Of a DNA stretch of 64,000 nucleotides, positions 1-8,705 are shown in pieces. The notes beneath the pieces are model-generated. The model ran no database searches. It saw only the letters and a program-made list of their open reading frames with translations, and was not told the DNA's origin. A program made the position numbers and the translations under genes. Origin of the DNA: HGM04593 sp045588485. GTDB taxonomy: Bacteria; Bacteroidota; Bacteroidia; Bacteroidales; Bacteroidaceae. The DNA lies in NCBI GenBank assembly GCA_045588485.1, contig JAZNEI010000089.1:62001-126000 (forward strand), read 5' to 3'. Position 1 is the first letter of the stretch, and each line of letters begins with the position of its first letter.

Positions 1-717
1 TACTCCCGGAACAATGCCGTAGAGTACCGCTGCAACTATAATCGCCGATGCTACAAGTGCCATGAAAGCACCTTTTATGCTTGCGTTGGGCTTTTTCTTG
101 AAATATACGACAAGTACAATGGCAGGAATACACAAAAGGTTAAGCAGATGGACACCGATAGAGAGTCCCACAAGATAGGCAATTAGTACCAACCAACGGT
201 CGCTGTGTGCCGAGTCGGCCTGCTCCTCCCATTTTAGGATAAGCCAGAATACCACAGCTGTAAAGAGTGATGAGTAACCATAAACCTCGCCTTCGACAGC
301 GCTGAACCAATAAGTATCGCTCCAGGTATATGCAAGAGCACCCACAAGACCCGAACCTAAGATGGTGATTATCTGCGAGTTTGTGATATTGTTGGCATCC
401 GAAACAATCAATTTCCTTGTAAGATGTGTAATACTCCAGAAAAGGAATAAAATACCACCTGCACTAAGCAGTGCCGACATAATATTTACCATATACGCAA
501 CCTGCTGAGGCTCGGCAAACGATGAAAAAACGTTTGCTGTGAGCATAAAGAAGGGGGCACCGGGGGGGTGACCAACTTCGAGTTTGTTGCCTGAGAGGAT
601 AAACTCGGGACAGTCCCAAAAACTTGCGGTAGGCTCCACGGTAGTGCAGTATGTAATAGCTGCAATAAGGAATGTGAGCCATCCGAAGATGTTGTTTAAT
701 GTTTTGTAACGCTTCAT
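1..717 (-). CDS. DUF2723 / GT117-type membrane glycosyltransferase (partial, 3' end outside window)
   Basis: The 239 visible codons start at an ATG at 717 and run off the window edge with no stop. The N-terminus has a membrane segment followed by TVEPTASFWDCPEF and KLEVGHPPGAPFF, which I recognise as the signature of the Bacteroidota DUF2723 family (GT117). Several further hydrophobic segments follow, as expected for a polytopic inner-membrane enzyme. Family members are large (around 1000 residues) and are thought to be lipid-linked-sugar-dependent protein O-glycosyltransferases; that role is family knowledge, not visible here. A clear promoter lies upstream at 792-822, so the gene is probably transcribed on its own. 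Confidence 0.88.
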   Translation of the reverse strand, partial: MKRYKTLNNIFGWLTFLIAAITYCTTVEPTASFWDCPEFILSGNKLEVGHPPGAPFFMLTANVFSSFAEPQQVAYMVNIMSALLSAGGILFLFWSITHLTRKLIVSDANNITNSQIITILGSGLVGALAYTWSDTYWFSAVEGEVYGYSSLFTAVVFWLILKWEEQADSAHSDRWLVLIAYLVGLSIGVHLLNLLCIPAIVLVVYFKKKPNASIKGAFMALVASAIIVAAVLYGIVPGV

Positions 718-791
718 TATATTGGAATAGTTTGTTTGCTCTATTCGAGTTGGCAATAATCGCTTTCGGATATACTACCCGTAAAATTGTG

Positions 792-822
792 CAAAGTTAC
801 CTATTCGCAGGGAAATGAACAA
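792..822 (-). promoter_or_regulatory. Bacteroidota-type promoter for the DUF2723 gene
   Basis: On the minus strand a TAACTTTG box (792-799) matches the -7 consensus TAnnTTTG. A TTG (820-822) lies exactly 20 bases upstream. It is about 75 bases before the start codon at 717. Confidence 0.6.
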
Positions 823-879
823 GATATTAACCGAAAATAGTGTTAATAAGGTAGAAAATAACCCGTTAACCCTATCTCC

Positions 880-3114
880 TTAGAGTGGGTCAACGTCGTA
901 ATACATTGTTATGCTTTTGTATCTTTTGTCGGCAAGAAGCTCTGCTTGTAGCGCCTCGAGTGCTTCGTTAATGCGGTACTGCGAGAGATTACTCTCAATC
1001 TTCAGCACAATCTTGCGTATGAACTGCTGTTGCACACGGGCAACGGGAGGAAGGTCGGGACCAAGTACACGATGCTCAAAAATTTCACGCATACGATGGG
1101 CTATATGCTCGGAAAATTCGTCCAAAATACGACAATCGCGGTGCTTAATATATACGTAAACCAACCGATGAAATGGTGGATAATGGAACATCATACGTTC
1201 CGATAGCTGGTTGTCGTAGAACTGCATATAGTTGTTGCTTACTATAAGCGGAATGATAGGATTCTCGGGCTGATGTGTCTGAAGAAAGACCTTGCCCTGT
1301 CCGCTTTTGCGTCCTGCACGTCCTGAAACCTGTGCCATCAGTTGGAAAGCGCGTTCCGAGGCTCTGAAGTCGGGGTAGTTGAGCAGGGTGTCGGCATTAA
1401 GTATTCCTACGACCGAAACATTGTCAAAATCGAGTCCCTTAGAGACCATTTGTGTACCAATGAGAATATCTGTTGCCCCACTCTGAAAATCGTTTATGAT
1501 ATTCTCGTAGGCTGTGCGTGTACGTGTTGTATCGAGGTCCATACGGGCTATTCGTGCCTCGGGGAATATCTTTTGCAGGTCATCCTCTATTTTTTCGGTA
1601 CCGTAACCAAGGTTAATAAAATTGTTCTCCTCGCAGTTGGGACATATCTTAGGGGCAGGGATAGTGTATCCGCAGTAGTGACAGCTCAGTATTCCGGCAC
1701 TCTTATGCAGTGTCAGGCTTACATCGCAGTGCTTGCAGCGTGGAGTCCATCCACAGGTGCGACACTCGAGCAGGGGCGAGTAGCCTCGGCGGTTCTGAAA
1801 CAGTATTATCTGCTTTTTGTCTCTAAGTGCCTCGCTCATTGCCTCGACAAGAGGATCCGAGAATGGGCCTGTCATCCTTTTACGTCGCGAAAGGTCCTGA
1901 ATGTCGACAACCTCAATCTGCGGTAGTTGCAACGAACGGTAGCGTCGGGTAAGGCTCACAAGGCCATATTTCCCTGTTGTAGCATTGTAAAAGGTATCTA
2001 TGGAAGGTGTGGCAGTGCCAAGAAGAGTCTTAGCCCCAAAAAGCGAGGCAAGCACTATGGCTGCATTACGGGCGTTGTAACGTGGGGCAGGCTCCTGCTG
2101 TTTGTAGCTGTTCTCGTGCTCTTCGTCTACAATGACAAGGCCCAACCGTTTGAATGGGAGAAAAACAGACGAGCGTACACCCAATATAATATCGTAAGGC
2201 TCGTCGCCTAACTGCTTTTTCCATATCTCGACACGCTCGGCATCCGAGAATTTCGAGTGATAAAGACCTATTCGGTTGCCGAATACCTTGCGCAGTCGTT
2301 CCACTATCTGTTTGGTAAGGGCTATCTCGGGGAGCATATACAGCACCTGCTCTTGGCGCTCTATGGCCTGCTTGATAAGGTGGATATATACCTCGGTCTT
2401 TCCTGCCGATGTTACACCATGCAACAGTGTCACATTTTTGCTTGTAAAGCTATCATTAATCTGTTCAAATGCTTTCTGTTGTGCTTCATTGAGGCTGTTC
2501 TCGGTGACAACGGGCATATAGTCGCTTTTGAGACGGCCCACCTCGACTTCGTAGCACTCCAATATTCCTTTGTCTATAAGCTCCTTGCATATATTGGGAG
2601 AGACCTCGGCGCGTTCGAGAAGGGTGTGACGGGCAATCTCGCTTCCATCCTTGGTGAGTTGCAGGTAGGTGGCGAGCAGACGTTTCTGCCTTGGAGCACG
2701 CGATAGCGACTGTTGAATCAGATTCAGAGCAGTCGTGCTTTTGTAGTGTGTTGTAAGGCGTATGCGTTGTTCGGTCTTGGGCTTGAACTCCCCTTTAAGT
2801 CCTTGTGGCACTGCTGCCTTGAAAATATCGCCTATCGAGCATAGGTAATATCGTGCTATCCACTCCCAAAGTTTTGTTTGTGCAGGTAGTACGATGGGGC
2901 TTTCGTCAAGCAGTTCGCTTATGGGGCGAACGGTGTATCCGGTAGGCTCTTCATTATGCAAACGGGCTACGAGTGCCGTATAATGTTTGCTCTTGCCAAA
3001 CGGAACGGTCACACGGCATCCTACGGCAATGCGTTCCCTCTCTTCGGGAGCAATGCTGTATGTAAATGTCGAGCCTAAAGGCAGTGGCAGTATTACATCG
3101 GCAAATAGAGGCAT
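880..3114 (-). CDS. priA: Primosomal protein N' (replication restart helicase PriA)
   Basis: PriA reloads the replicative helicase at stalled forks. The 744 residues are full length for the family. The N-terminal 3'-OH-binding domain is followed by a Walker A motif (GVTSAGKT, about residues 233-240; the usual form is GVTGSGKT), the DEEH box (330-333) and the GTATPS motif (366-371). Zinc-binding cysteines are at about 451, 454, 460, 463, 478, 481, 491 and 494, all eight present. The C-terminal half contains the helicase motifs MVSKGLDF and QVSGRAGR. It sits between the mscS-type gene and the DUF2723 gene, with 56 bases to the former, so it could be cotranscribed with it. Confidence 0.97.
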   Translation of the reverse strand: MPLFADVILPLPLGSTFTYSIAPEERERIAVGCRVTVPFGKSKHYTALVARLHNEEPTGYTVRPISELLDESPIVLPAQTKLWEWIARYYLCSIGDIFKAAVPQGLKGEFKPKTEQRIRLTTHYKSTTALNLIQQSLSRAPRQKRLLATYLQLTKDGSEIARHTLLERAEVSPNICKELIDKGILECYEVEVGRLKSDYMPVVTENSLNEAQQKAFEQINDSFTSKNVTLLHGVTSAGKTEVYIHLIKQAIERQEQVLYMLPEIALTKQIVERLRKVFGNRIGLYHSKFSDAERVEIWKKQLGDEPYDIILGVRSSVFLPFKRLGLVIVDEEHENSYKQQEPAPRYNARNAAIVLASLFGAKTLLGTATPSIDTFYNATTGKYGLVSLTRRYRSLQLPQIEVVDIQDLSRRKRMTGPFSDPLVEAMSEALRDKKQIILFQNRRGYSPLLECRTCGWTPRCKHCDVSLTLHKSAGILSCHYCGYTIPAPKICPNCEENNFINLGYGTEKIEDDLQKIFPEARIARMDLDTTRTRTAYENIINDFQSGATDILIGTQMVSKGLDFDNVSVVGILNADTLLNYPDFRASERAFQLMAQVSGRAGRKSGQGKVFLQTHQPENPIIPLIVSNNYMQFYDNQLSERMMFHYPPFHRLVYVYIKHRDCRILDEFSEHIAHRMREIFEHRVLGPDLPPVARVQQQFIRKIVLKIESNLSQYRINEALEALQAELLADKRYKSITMYYDVDPL

Positions 3115-3170
3115 TCTCTGAAATTTTTCTGCAAGGTTTGTTATTGTAACTATACGTTAAGCTACGAATA

Positions 3171-4376
3171 TTAGAATAGATGACGAGGGATACGTCCTTC
3201 GGCATTGTTAAAGTCGTTTCCTGCAGGACTTTGGAATGCTTTTAGTCCAAATTCGGGCAGTAGAGCAAAAAGATACTCGAAAATCTCGGATTGCAGATGC
3301 TCGTATGGTACCCAATTTGTTCCGTTAAAGAAGAAATAAAGCTCCAGAGGGAGGCCTTTAGGGGTCGGTTCGAGCTGTCGTACCATAAAAATCATTTCGC
3401 TGTTTACTCCGGGATGATTGCCAAGCCATCTCTCCAACCAGGTCCTGAACACGGTTAGGTTAACAACAGGTCCGTTACAGTTTATCTCCTCGGTGATATA
3501 CCCCTTTTCGGCAAACATCTTCAGTTGACTATCGCTACAGAATCTTATTGAGTTCATATCAAGCAGTATCGAGCGTTTGATGCGTCGGCCTCCACTGTCC
3601 CACATACCTCGCCAATTCTGGAACGATTCGCTTATAAGTGCGTAAGGTGGGATTGTTATTATAGTCTTATCCCAATTCTGTACCTTTACTGTGGTTAGAT
3701 TTACATCTATTACAAAACCATCGGCATTGTATTTGGGCATTGTTATCCAGTCACCGGGACGCAACATATCATTTGCCGATAGCTGTACTCCTGCTACAAG
3801 ACCCATTATGCTGTCTTTGAATACCAGCATCAGCACTGCTGCCGAGGCACCAAGACCGGCCAGAATTTTTGTGGGATTACTGTCTAGCATTATGCTGAAA
3901 ATAATTATTGCTCCAATGCATATTGCTGCAATCTTTAGCATCTGGAATACTCCTTGCAGAGTGTGGTTCTTAGTCTTTTCGGCTTTGTTGAACAGCTGAT
4001 TTACCGACGATAAAATTGTACACACCAACTGCACCGATACTATTACAAGGTATATATTGCAGAAACTCTCGGTCAAGATATATGCTGTACCCTCTTTATT
4101 CTCGGCAAGGAAGGGTAGAGTAGCTGCTATAATTATGGCGGGGATAAGCTTGAATGCTGCAACGATTGTATCGTCGTTCAACAAAATGTCATCCCATTGG
4201 CTCTTTGTGCGTCGTGTGACTTTTCGTATCAGCGGGACAATAATTCTGCGGCTTACCACGCGACAGCAGTAGAACAGCAGTATAATACCGATAGTAACAA
4301 TAACCCAGTAGAGTGTTTCGATATTCTCATTTGGGATACCTATGCTCTTAAGACTCTCGATAATGTAGTTTCTCAT
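3171..4376 (-). CDS. Mechanosensitive ion channel, MscS/YbdG-type
   Basis: A 401-residue inner-membrane protein with about five hydrophobic segments, a Gly/Ala-rich pore helix region (LAGLGASAAVLMLVFKDS) and a soluble beta domain carrying NWDKTIITIPPYALISESF and NWRGM. These strings match the YbdG/MscM subgroup of MscS channels, which open under membrane tension in osmotic downshock. The open frame extends further upstream to 4433, but that extension would lie across a hairpin (4410-4437) that looks like the terminator of the next gene upstream, so I place the start at the ATG at 4376, which begins MRNYIIESL. Confidence 0.9.
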   Translation of the reverse strand: MRNYIIESLKSIGIPNENIETLYWVIVTIGIILLFYCCRVVSRRIIVPLIRKVTRRTKSQWDDILLNDDTIVAAFKLIPAIIIAATLPFLAENKEGTAYILTESFCNIYLVIVSVQLVCTILSSVNQLFNKAEKTKNHTLQGVFQMLKIAAICIGAIIIFSIMLDSNPTKILAGLGASAAVLMLVFKDSIMGLVAGVQLSANDMLRPGDWITMPKYNADGFVIDVNLTTVKVQNWDKTIITIPPYALISESFQNWRGMWDSGGRRIKRSILLDMNSIRFCSDSQLKMFAEKGYITEEINCNGPVVNLTVFRTWLERWLGNHPGVNSEMIFMVRQLEPTPKGLPLELYFFFNGTNWVPYEHLQSEIFEYLFALLPEFGLKAFQSPAGNDFNNAEGRIPRHLF

Positions 4377-4409
4377 ACATGTATAAGATGGTGTGTACAG
4401 ATATAAATA

Positions 4410-4437
4410 GGTTGTGCCAAAGATGATTGGCACAACC
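4410..4437 (-). terminator. Hairpin terminator after the outer-membrane barrel gene
   Basis: An 11-bp perfect stem GGTTGTGCCAA / TTGGCACAACC with a 6-base loop lies 23 bases after the stop codon at 4461. The 3' tail on the minus strand is AT-rich rather than a pure T run. Confidence 0.6.
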
Positions 4438-4460
4438 TGTAGAACTGTTTATTAAATTTG

Positions 4461-5060
4461 TTAGAACAGATATGCAAGCGAAATCTGCCAAGTGTTGGTC
4501 TTAGATTTTGTCATAACGTTCCAAGCACCGCCTACAAACTCGGAATATTCGCTTGTGTTGCCCATTGCTATGTTGTAGTTGATGTGTGCCTGAAGATGGC
4601 TGAAAAGCACAGCACCTGCACCAAGGTTCAGGCTAAGTTGGCTTTTCTTATACTCGAAGCGTGCAGCATCCATCCAACTCTTGTCGGCATCGTTTAATGT
4701 AAAACCGAACTGAGGACCTACTGCTATGAAAGGAACAACCACTTTGCTTACTACGGGAAGACCAAGGTCGTAACGCAGATAGATAGGAATTTCGATACTT
4801 TGTTTCTTTACTTTGTCACCTCCAAGGTCGGCACCACTCTGCGAGTAGAGGATATCACCCTCAATGCCAAGGCCTACAATCGGAAGTGTAAATTTTGCCA
4901 TTGCACCGGCAAAGAATCCTGTGTATCCGTCTGCACCTTGCAGGTCACTGGGGCTGCCAACGAGGTTTGTACCTGCCTTTATACCAAGCTTTAATTGTGC
5001 ATTTGCGGGGATAGCCACGAAAAGGCATAGTGCAAAGATAAATCCGAAAATCTTTTTCAT
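4461..5060 (-). CDS. Secreted outer-membrane beta-barrel protein (PorT/OMP_b-brl-like)
   Basis: The 199-residue product begins with a clear signal peptide (MKKIFGFIFALCLFVAIPANA, cut near residue 21-22) and continues with LKLGIKAGTNL, alternating hydrophobic beta strands and a terminal aromatic-rich strand ending in SLAYLF. This is the pattern of the 8-stranded outer-membrane barrels common in Bacteroidota (PorT or OmpA-like barrels). No enzymatic motif is visible and its ligand is unknown. It has its own promoter-like region at 5153-5160 and terminator at 4410-4437, so it is probably monocistronic. Confidence 0.8.
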   Translation of the reverse strand: MKKIFGFIFALCLFVAIPANAQLKLGIKAGTNLVGSPSDLQGADGYTGFFAGAMAKFTLPIVGLGIEGDILYSQSGADLGGDKVKKQSIEIPIYLRYDLGLPVVSKVVVPFIAVGPQFGFTLNDADKSWMDAARFEYKKSQLSLNLGAGAVLFSHLQAHINYNIAMGNTSEYSEFVGGAWNVMTKSKTNTWQISLAYLF

Positions 5061-5114
5061 TGTTTTTGTGTTTAAGGGTTAATTATTATAAAAACAGCCG
5101 TCTGTCAAAATAAG

Positions 5115-5160
5115 TTTGCGCAAAACAGCCGCTTTTGTCACGTTGTTTTGCGCAAATATA
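5115..5160 (-). promoter_or_regulatory. Promoter overlapped by an inverted repeat upstream of the barrel gene
   Basis: On the minus strand TATATTTG (5153-5160) fits the -7 box. Immediately downstream a 13-bp inverted repeat TTTGCGCAAAACA / TGTTTTGCGCAAA (5115-5127 and 5144-5156) covers the expected transcription start. It could be an operator for the barrel gene or a terminator of the upstream gldN operon; the lack of a T run favours the former slightly. Confidence 0.45.
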
Positions 5161-5238
5161 GTTATTTTCTTAAAGCTTGGTTAAGATTTTATAAAAAAAA
5201 TCTCCTTGTCTGTGAAAAATGAAAAACTGTTATTCAAT

Positions 5239-6309
5239 TTATCTACGTTGGCGACGAACCGATATTGTGCCTCCTTTGCTCTTTGAAGAACTACCCGAAC
5301 TTTTTTTCTTGCTTGCTTTGGGCTGCTCTTTTTTTCTTGCGGCACGTGCACTTTTCTTCTCTTCTTTGGCTTCGCTCTTTTTATCTGCTTTTACCGAGTC
5401 ATTTGCCACTGCTGTCGTGTCGGAAATAGGTTTTGCCTGTTCCCAAATGCTTTTACGCATGTCGCTTAACTGTTTCTCTATCTTCTCCTGTTCCTTCTTT
5501 ATGGCTGTGCTGTCCTTGCAGTATTGTGCGATGGCAAGGTTGCGCATATTCACAGTCTTGTATATTTCACCCTCGTAGCAGTGCTTGGTGAAATAGTCAT
5601 CGAAAGTCATTGTAGATACGTTGTTGTAGCTACTCGACATAATTGTCTGTTGGGTGAGCAGTGGTGCTATCTCGTCGTACTTAAGCCAGAACATAGGTGA
5701 CTTAATTGTTTCACCGCCAAATTCTCCTGCACTGTGCATCACTGGGCATATAGCGGTCACTCGTTGTTGGTAGTCGGCTCGGCGCTGGTCGTAATAGTAG
5801 CTCTCTTTTATAAAATAGCTGAGCACAATGTTGCTTGGTACGTCGGCAGGATTCACAATTATAGTGCTGTCGGCTCCCTGAAACTCATGTGCAATCTCGT
5901 AATTGTCGAGTAATTCGCGAATGTTGGTTATATTCTCGGGTGTAAAATTCTCGTAGCCGTCGAGATTATATTCATAAGCGTTTATCGTACCTGCAATCAG
6001 ATGGCTGAAGAGATATGTAAACAGGTTTACACTATTTCCCATGGGTTGTACAGGGTAGTAGAGCGATGCGTTCTTCTCTTTCTCAAGGTCGAGCACACGA
6101 TAAATGTCGCGTTTCCACACCACCTCTTCGGGTGTTGTTGTAGTGGGATACTGACTCTTGGCTCTCTCCGAGAGGGGAACCTCGTATTTCGCTGCTGTAT
6201 CTGCCTTTTTGCCTTTTTGCTCTTTTTTACGTGCAGGGGGCTGTGCTACGGCATATTCTCCTATCAGAAGCACTGCAAGCAGTATCACTATTCTGTTTAT
6301 CTGTCTCAT
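5239..6309 (-). CDS. gldN: Type IX secretion / gliding protein GldN (PorN)
   Basis: GldN/PorN is a periplasmic protein that joins the lipoprotein GldK/PorK in the outer ring of the type IX secretion system. The 356 residues start with a signal peptide ending in AVAQ. The body carries KRDIYRVLDLEKEKN, NLFTYLFSHLIAGTINAYEY and YFIKESYYYDQRR, which fit the family. The last 50 or so residues are a low-complexity tail rich in Lys, Ser, Ala and Arg, which I do not associate with the family core. It is the last gene of the porP-gldKLMN operon, 28 bases after gldM. Confidence 0.93.
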   Translation of the reverse strand: MRQINRIVILLAVLLIGEYAVAQPPARKKEQKGKKADTAAKYEVPLSERAKSQYPTTTTPEEVVWKRDIYRVLDLEKEKNASLYYPVQPMGNSVNLFTYLFSHLIAGTINAYEYNLDGYENFTPENITNIRELLDNYEIAHEFQGADSTIIVNPADVPSNIVLSYFIKESYYYDQRRADYQQRVTAICPVMHSAGEFGGETIKSPMFWLKYDEIAPLLTQQTIMSSSYNNVSTMTFDDYFTKHCYEGEIYKTVNMRNLAIAQYCKDSTAIKKEQEKIEKQLSDMRKSIWEQAKPISDTTAVANDSVKADKKSEAKEEKKSARAARKKEQPKASKKKSSGSSSKSKGGTISVRRQRR

Positions 6310-6337
6310 AGTATCTATGTGTTATGCTTTTATCTGT

Positions 6338-7912
6338 TTATAATATAACCTCGAGGGGTGTTGTCAGTTTACGCTCGACATTGTCGGGACCTATCGCTAT
6401 TACATTTGTTATGTAGAAGCGCTTACCGCGTTGCAGACTGCGGAATATCTCTTTCTGTGCTGCCGAGAATGATGCTCCGTCCGATTTACGGGGTACTGCA
6501 TTACCCATATTGTCGAAGAAGAGTACATCGAATGACAATACTTTGAAGTTGATGTTCAACAGGCCGTCATCTATGGCTGCAATAATGCCCTTTGTATTCA
6601 GCAGAGTCTGTTTGCTGAAAGTCTTTCCACCGCGATAGCGCTGTGTGTTGCCATCCTTATCCTTGAACTCGATTATTGGGGTGGGGTCGGGCAGTTGTCG
6701 CACGCGGAATGCGTATTGTCCCATGCTCTGTCGGCGACCCTCTTCATTTGTTGCTGTAACCTCAATTTTAAGCTCTTCGCCAATCTGTGTGGGCACTACA
6801 ATATAGCCTCCTTTGCCGTCGCTCTTTATGTTACCTTTTCCACCGGCTATATTTGCTGCTATGCGGTTGGCCGGTACTCCGGGCACCGAAATGCTCACGG
6901 GGTTCTCGAATCCGGCGTATAGCACATTCATTAGTGAAGCACTCACTGTAGCTGTAGGCTCTACAACTGTGTAGTCTTGCGAAAAATCGTATCGTGTCGA
7001 TGCTCCCGAACCGTCGTTTACCAGCATATATCCGTTTAGTGTGTAGTCGCCGGTTCTGCTGCATAGTTGCGAGTAATTGCCGTTTTCGGCCTCGAGTAAC
7101 TTTTCGTCGATATATATCTCGGGACGCTGTGTCGAGTCGACAGCAGCCAGGATTATCTGTGCCGAGAACTCGCTACCGCGTACTACGTTACGCGAGGTGG
7201 GAATAACAAGGGCGCGAATCTGGTTTACACGAACGTCGCCTACGTCGATGTTACGTGCAAGGGTGTGAAGAACCTCTCCCTCGGCATAGCGTATATCGTT
7301 CTGCAACTTTGTGAGAAGTGTTATCGCTGCTATTGCCGGCATATTCTCGAAATGGTACTCTTGCCAGTTCTTCATAAGTGAAATGTTCTTACGGGGAACC
7401 TCGGTCTTGAAGTTATCACGGATAATCTGTCTCTGTATCGAGTCGGTTATCATCGAGAGGATATTTTCGCGATATTCGGTTATGGCATCGTATAGTTGCT
7501 GTCCTTTACCGCTTCCCGGTGCCAGCATTATGTATGTCGATGCTTCTAGATTTTCGCGGTTTTGCAGTTGAGTGTAGTCGGCATCCTCGCCGTCGGCCTC
7601 TTTTGCAATGCTTATCTTCAGACTCTCGGCAAAGTTATATAGCGAGTCGGACATTGCACGTACATTCTGTGCGCGTGTGTACCACTCGCGTACCTTTTCG
7701 GGATTCTGTGCCATCGACTGTTCGAAATTGCCATACATGGCTTCGTTCTGTGCAGTTGCGTTAACGGTACTGCGCGAGAGGCTTTCGTCGACAAGCGAGA
7801 AGCCGTTGAGCACATCCGACGATACATTCATTGCGAGCATTGCCATCAGAAGCACGTACATCAGATTTATCATCTTCTGACGTGGCGTTACTTTATTCTT
7901 CTTGATTTTCAT
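6338..7912 (-). CDS. gldM: Gliding/type IX secretion motor protein GldM (PorM)
   Basis: GldM forms, with GldL, the proton-driven inner-membrane motor of the type IX secretion system. Its periplasmic domains reach the outer-membrane GldKN ring. The 524 residues begin with TPRQKMINLMYVLLMAMLAM, the conserved single transmembrane helix, followed by a helical domain and several beta-rich domains (from about residue 220) ending in NVERKLTTPLEVIL. The length is typical. It lies 24 bases after gldL in the same operon. Confidence 0.95.
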   Translation of the reverse strand: MKIKKNKVTPRQKMINLMYVLLMAMLAMNVSSDVLNGFSLVDESLSRSTVNATAQNEAMYGNFEQSMAQNPEKVREWYTRAQNVRAMSDSLYNFAESLKISIAKEADGEDADYTQLQNRENLEASTYIMLAPGSGKGQQLYDAITEYRENILSMITDSIQRQIIRDNFKTEVPRKNISLMKNWQEYHFENMPAIAAITLLTKLQNDIRYAEGEVLHTLARNIDVGDVRVNQIRALVIPTSRNVVRGSEFSAQIILAAVDSTQRPEIYIDEKLLEAENGNYSQLCSRTGDYTLNGYMLVNDGSGASTRYDFSQDYTVVEPTATVSASLMNVLYAGFENPVSISVPGVPANRIAANIAGGKGNIKSDGKGGYIVVPTQIGEELKIEVTATNEEGRRQSMGQYAFRVRQLPDPTPIIEFKDKDGNTQRYRGGKTFSKQTLLNTKGIIAAIDDGLLNINFKVLSFDVLFFDNMGNAVPRKSDGASFSAAQKEIFRSLQRGKRFYITNVIAIGPDNVERKLTTPLEVIL

Positions 7913-7936
7913 TTTTGCTGCTTTGTATCTCGTTTA

Positions 7937-8668
7937 TTACTGCTGTCTGTTCATATTGCAGGTCATGGCCTCTAACATACGGGCGTACATGATATTAAGT
8001 TCCTTAATCTGCTGAGCCATCTTTTTGGTCTCCTCATTTACCATGTCGATATTATCCACCTGCTTGCCTGCGCTGCGTAGCTGCACTTCATATAAAGTGT
8101 TGATACCGGTGATATTGCGTGCCAGATTGTCCATCTCTTGCATATTGCGTCCAAGGCTCTCGGCCTGCTCCGAGATGCGCTGTATTGCTTCGTTGAGTGT
8201 CTTGATTTTCTCGACATACTCTTTCGTTGCCTCGTCCATGTTGCCTATAAGCTCGGGGTCGGCCGTCTGTGTGTTAGTCACAGCGCCTCCACCGCCTATT
8301 ATTATTGTACCCGAAGTTTTGCCGGTTGCTACCTGTGTGCCATCGCTGCTTGTTGTACCACCGCCAATGATTATAGGTGCTGCGCCTGCAGCTTCGCGCT
8401 CGGCACGACGTTCGGCACGTTCCTCGCGACGGTCTTCTTCGGCAAGGTCGTATGGACGTTCGAATGCCGAAAAGATAAATACAAGCACCTCGGCACCCAT
8501 ACCAATGAAAAGCATTAGGTTGGCACCCGGCAGGTGAGTCAGTTTGAACAGTGTACCCAGAATTACGACTGCTGCACCCCAACTGTAGATGTAGTTGAGG
8601 ATTGTTCGTCCCTTGGGCGAGTCCATGAATGTCTGTATGCTGCTGATGAAATTTCTTTTCTTGCTCAT
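7937..8668 (-). CDS. gldL: Gliding/type IX secretion motor protein GldL (PorL)
   Basis: GldL is the inner-membrane ion-channel part of the type IX secretion motor. Two transmembrane helices occupy about residues 25-69; the second holds Glu60 (in MLFIGMGAEVLVFIFSAF), in the place of the conserved proton-path Glu known from the family. After them comes a charged stretch, then a glycine-rich region with two IIIGGG modules (about residues 97-130), then a coiled-coil tail (about 140-240). The glycine-rich insert is unusual. The gene follows gldK by 37 bases. Confidence 0.93.
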   Translation of the reverse strand: MSKKRNFISSIQTFMDSPKGRTILNYIYSWGAAVVILGTLFKLTHLPGANLMLFIGMGAEVLVFIFSAFERPYDLAEEDRREERAERRAEREAAGAAPIIIGGGTTSSDGTQVATGKTSGTIIIGGGGAVTNTQTADPELIGNMDEATKEYVEKIKTLNEAIQRISEQAESLGRNMQEMDNLARNITGINTLYEVQLRSAGKQVDNIDMVNEETKKMAQQIKELNIMYARMLEAMTCNMNRQQ

Positions 8669-8705
8669 AATACGGAGTTGTTTGTGTGTGCTCTTTGTTT
8701 GTTAA

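Noticed and set aside
1342..2706. Long plus-strand open frames opposite priA
   Set aside because: They are antisense to a complete priA with all family motifs and show no domain or start context of their own.
8025..8537. Plus-strand frame opposite gldL
   Set aside because: Antisense to gldL, with low-complexity Ser/Pro sequence arising from the gldL glycine-rich region.
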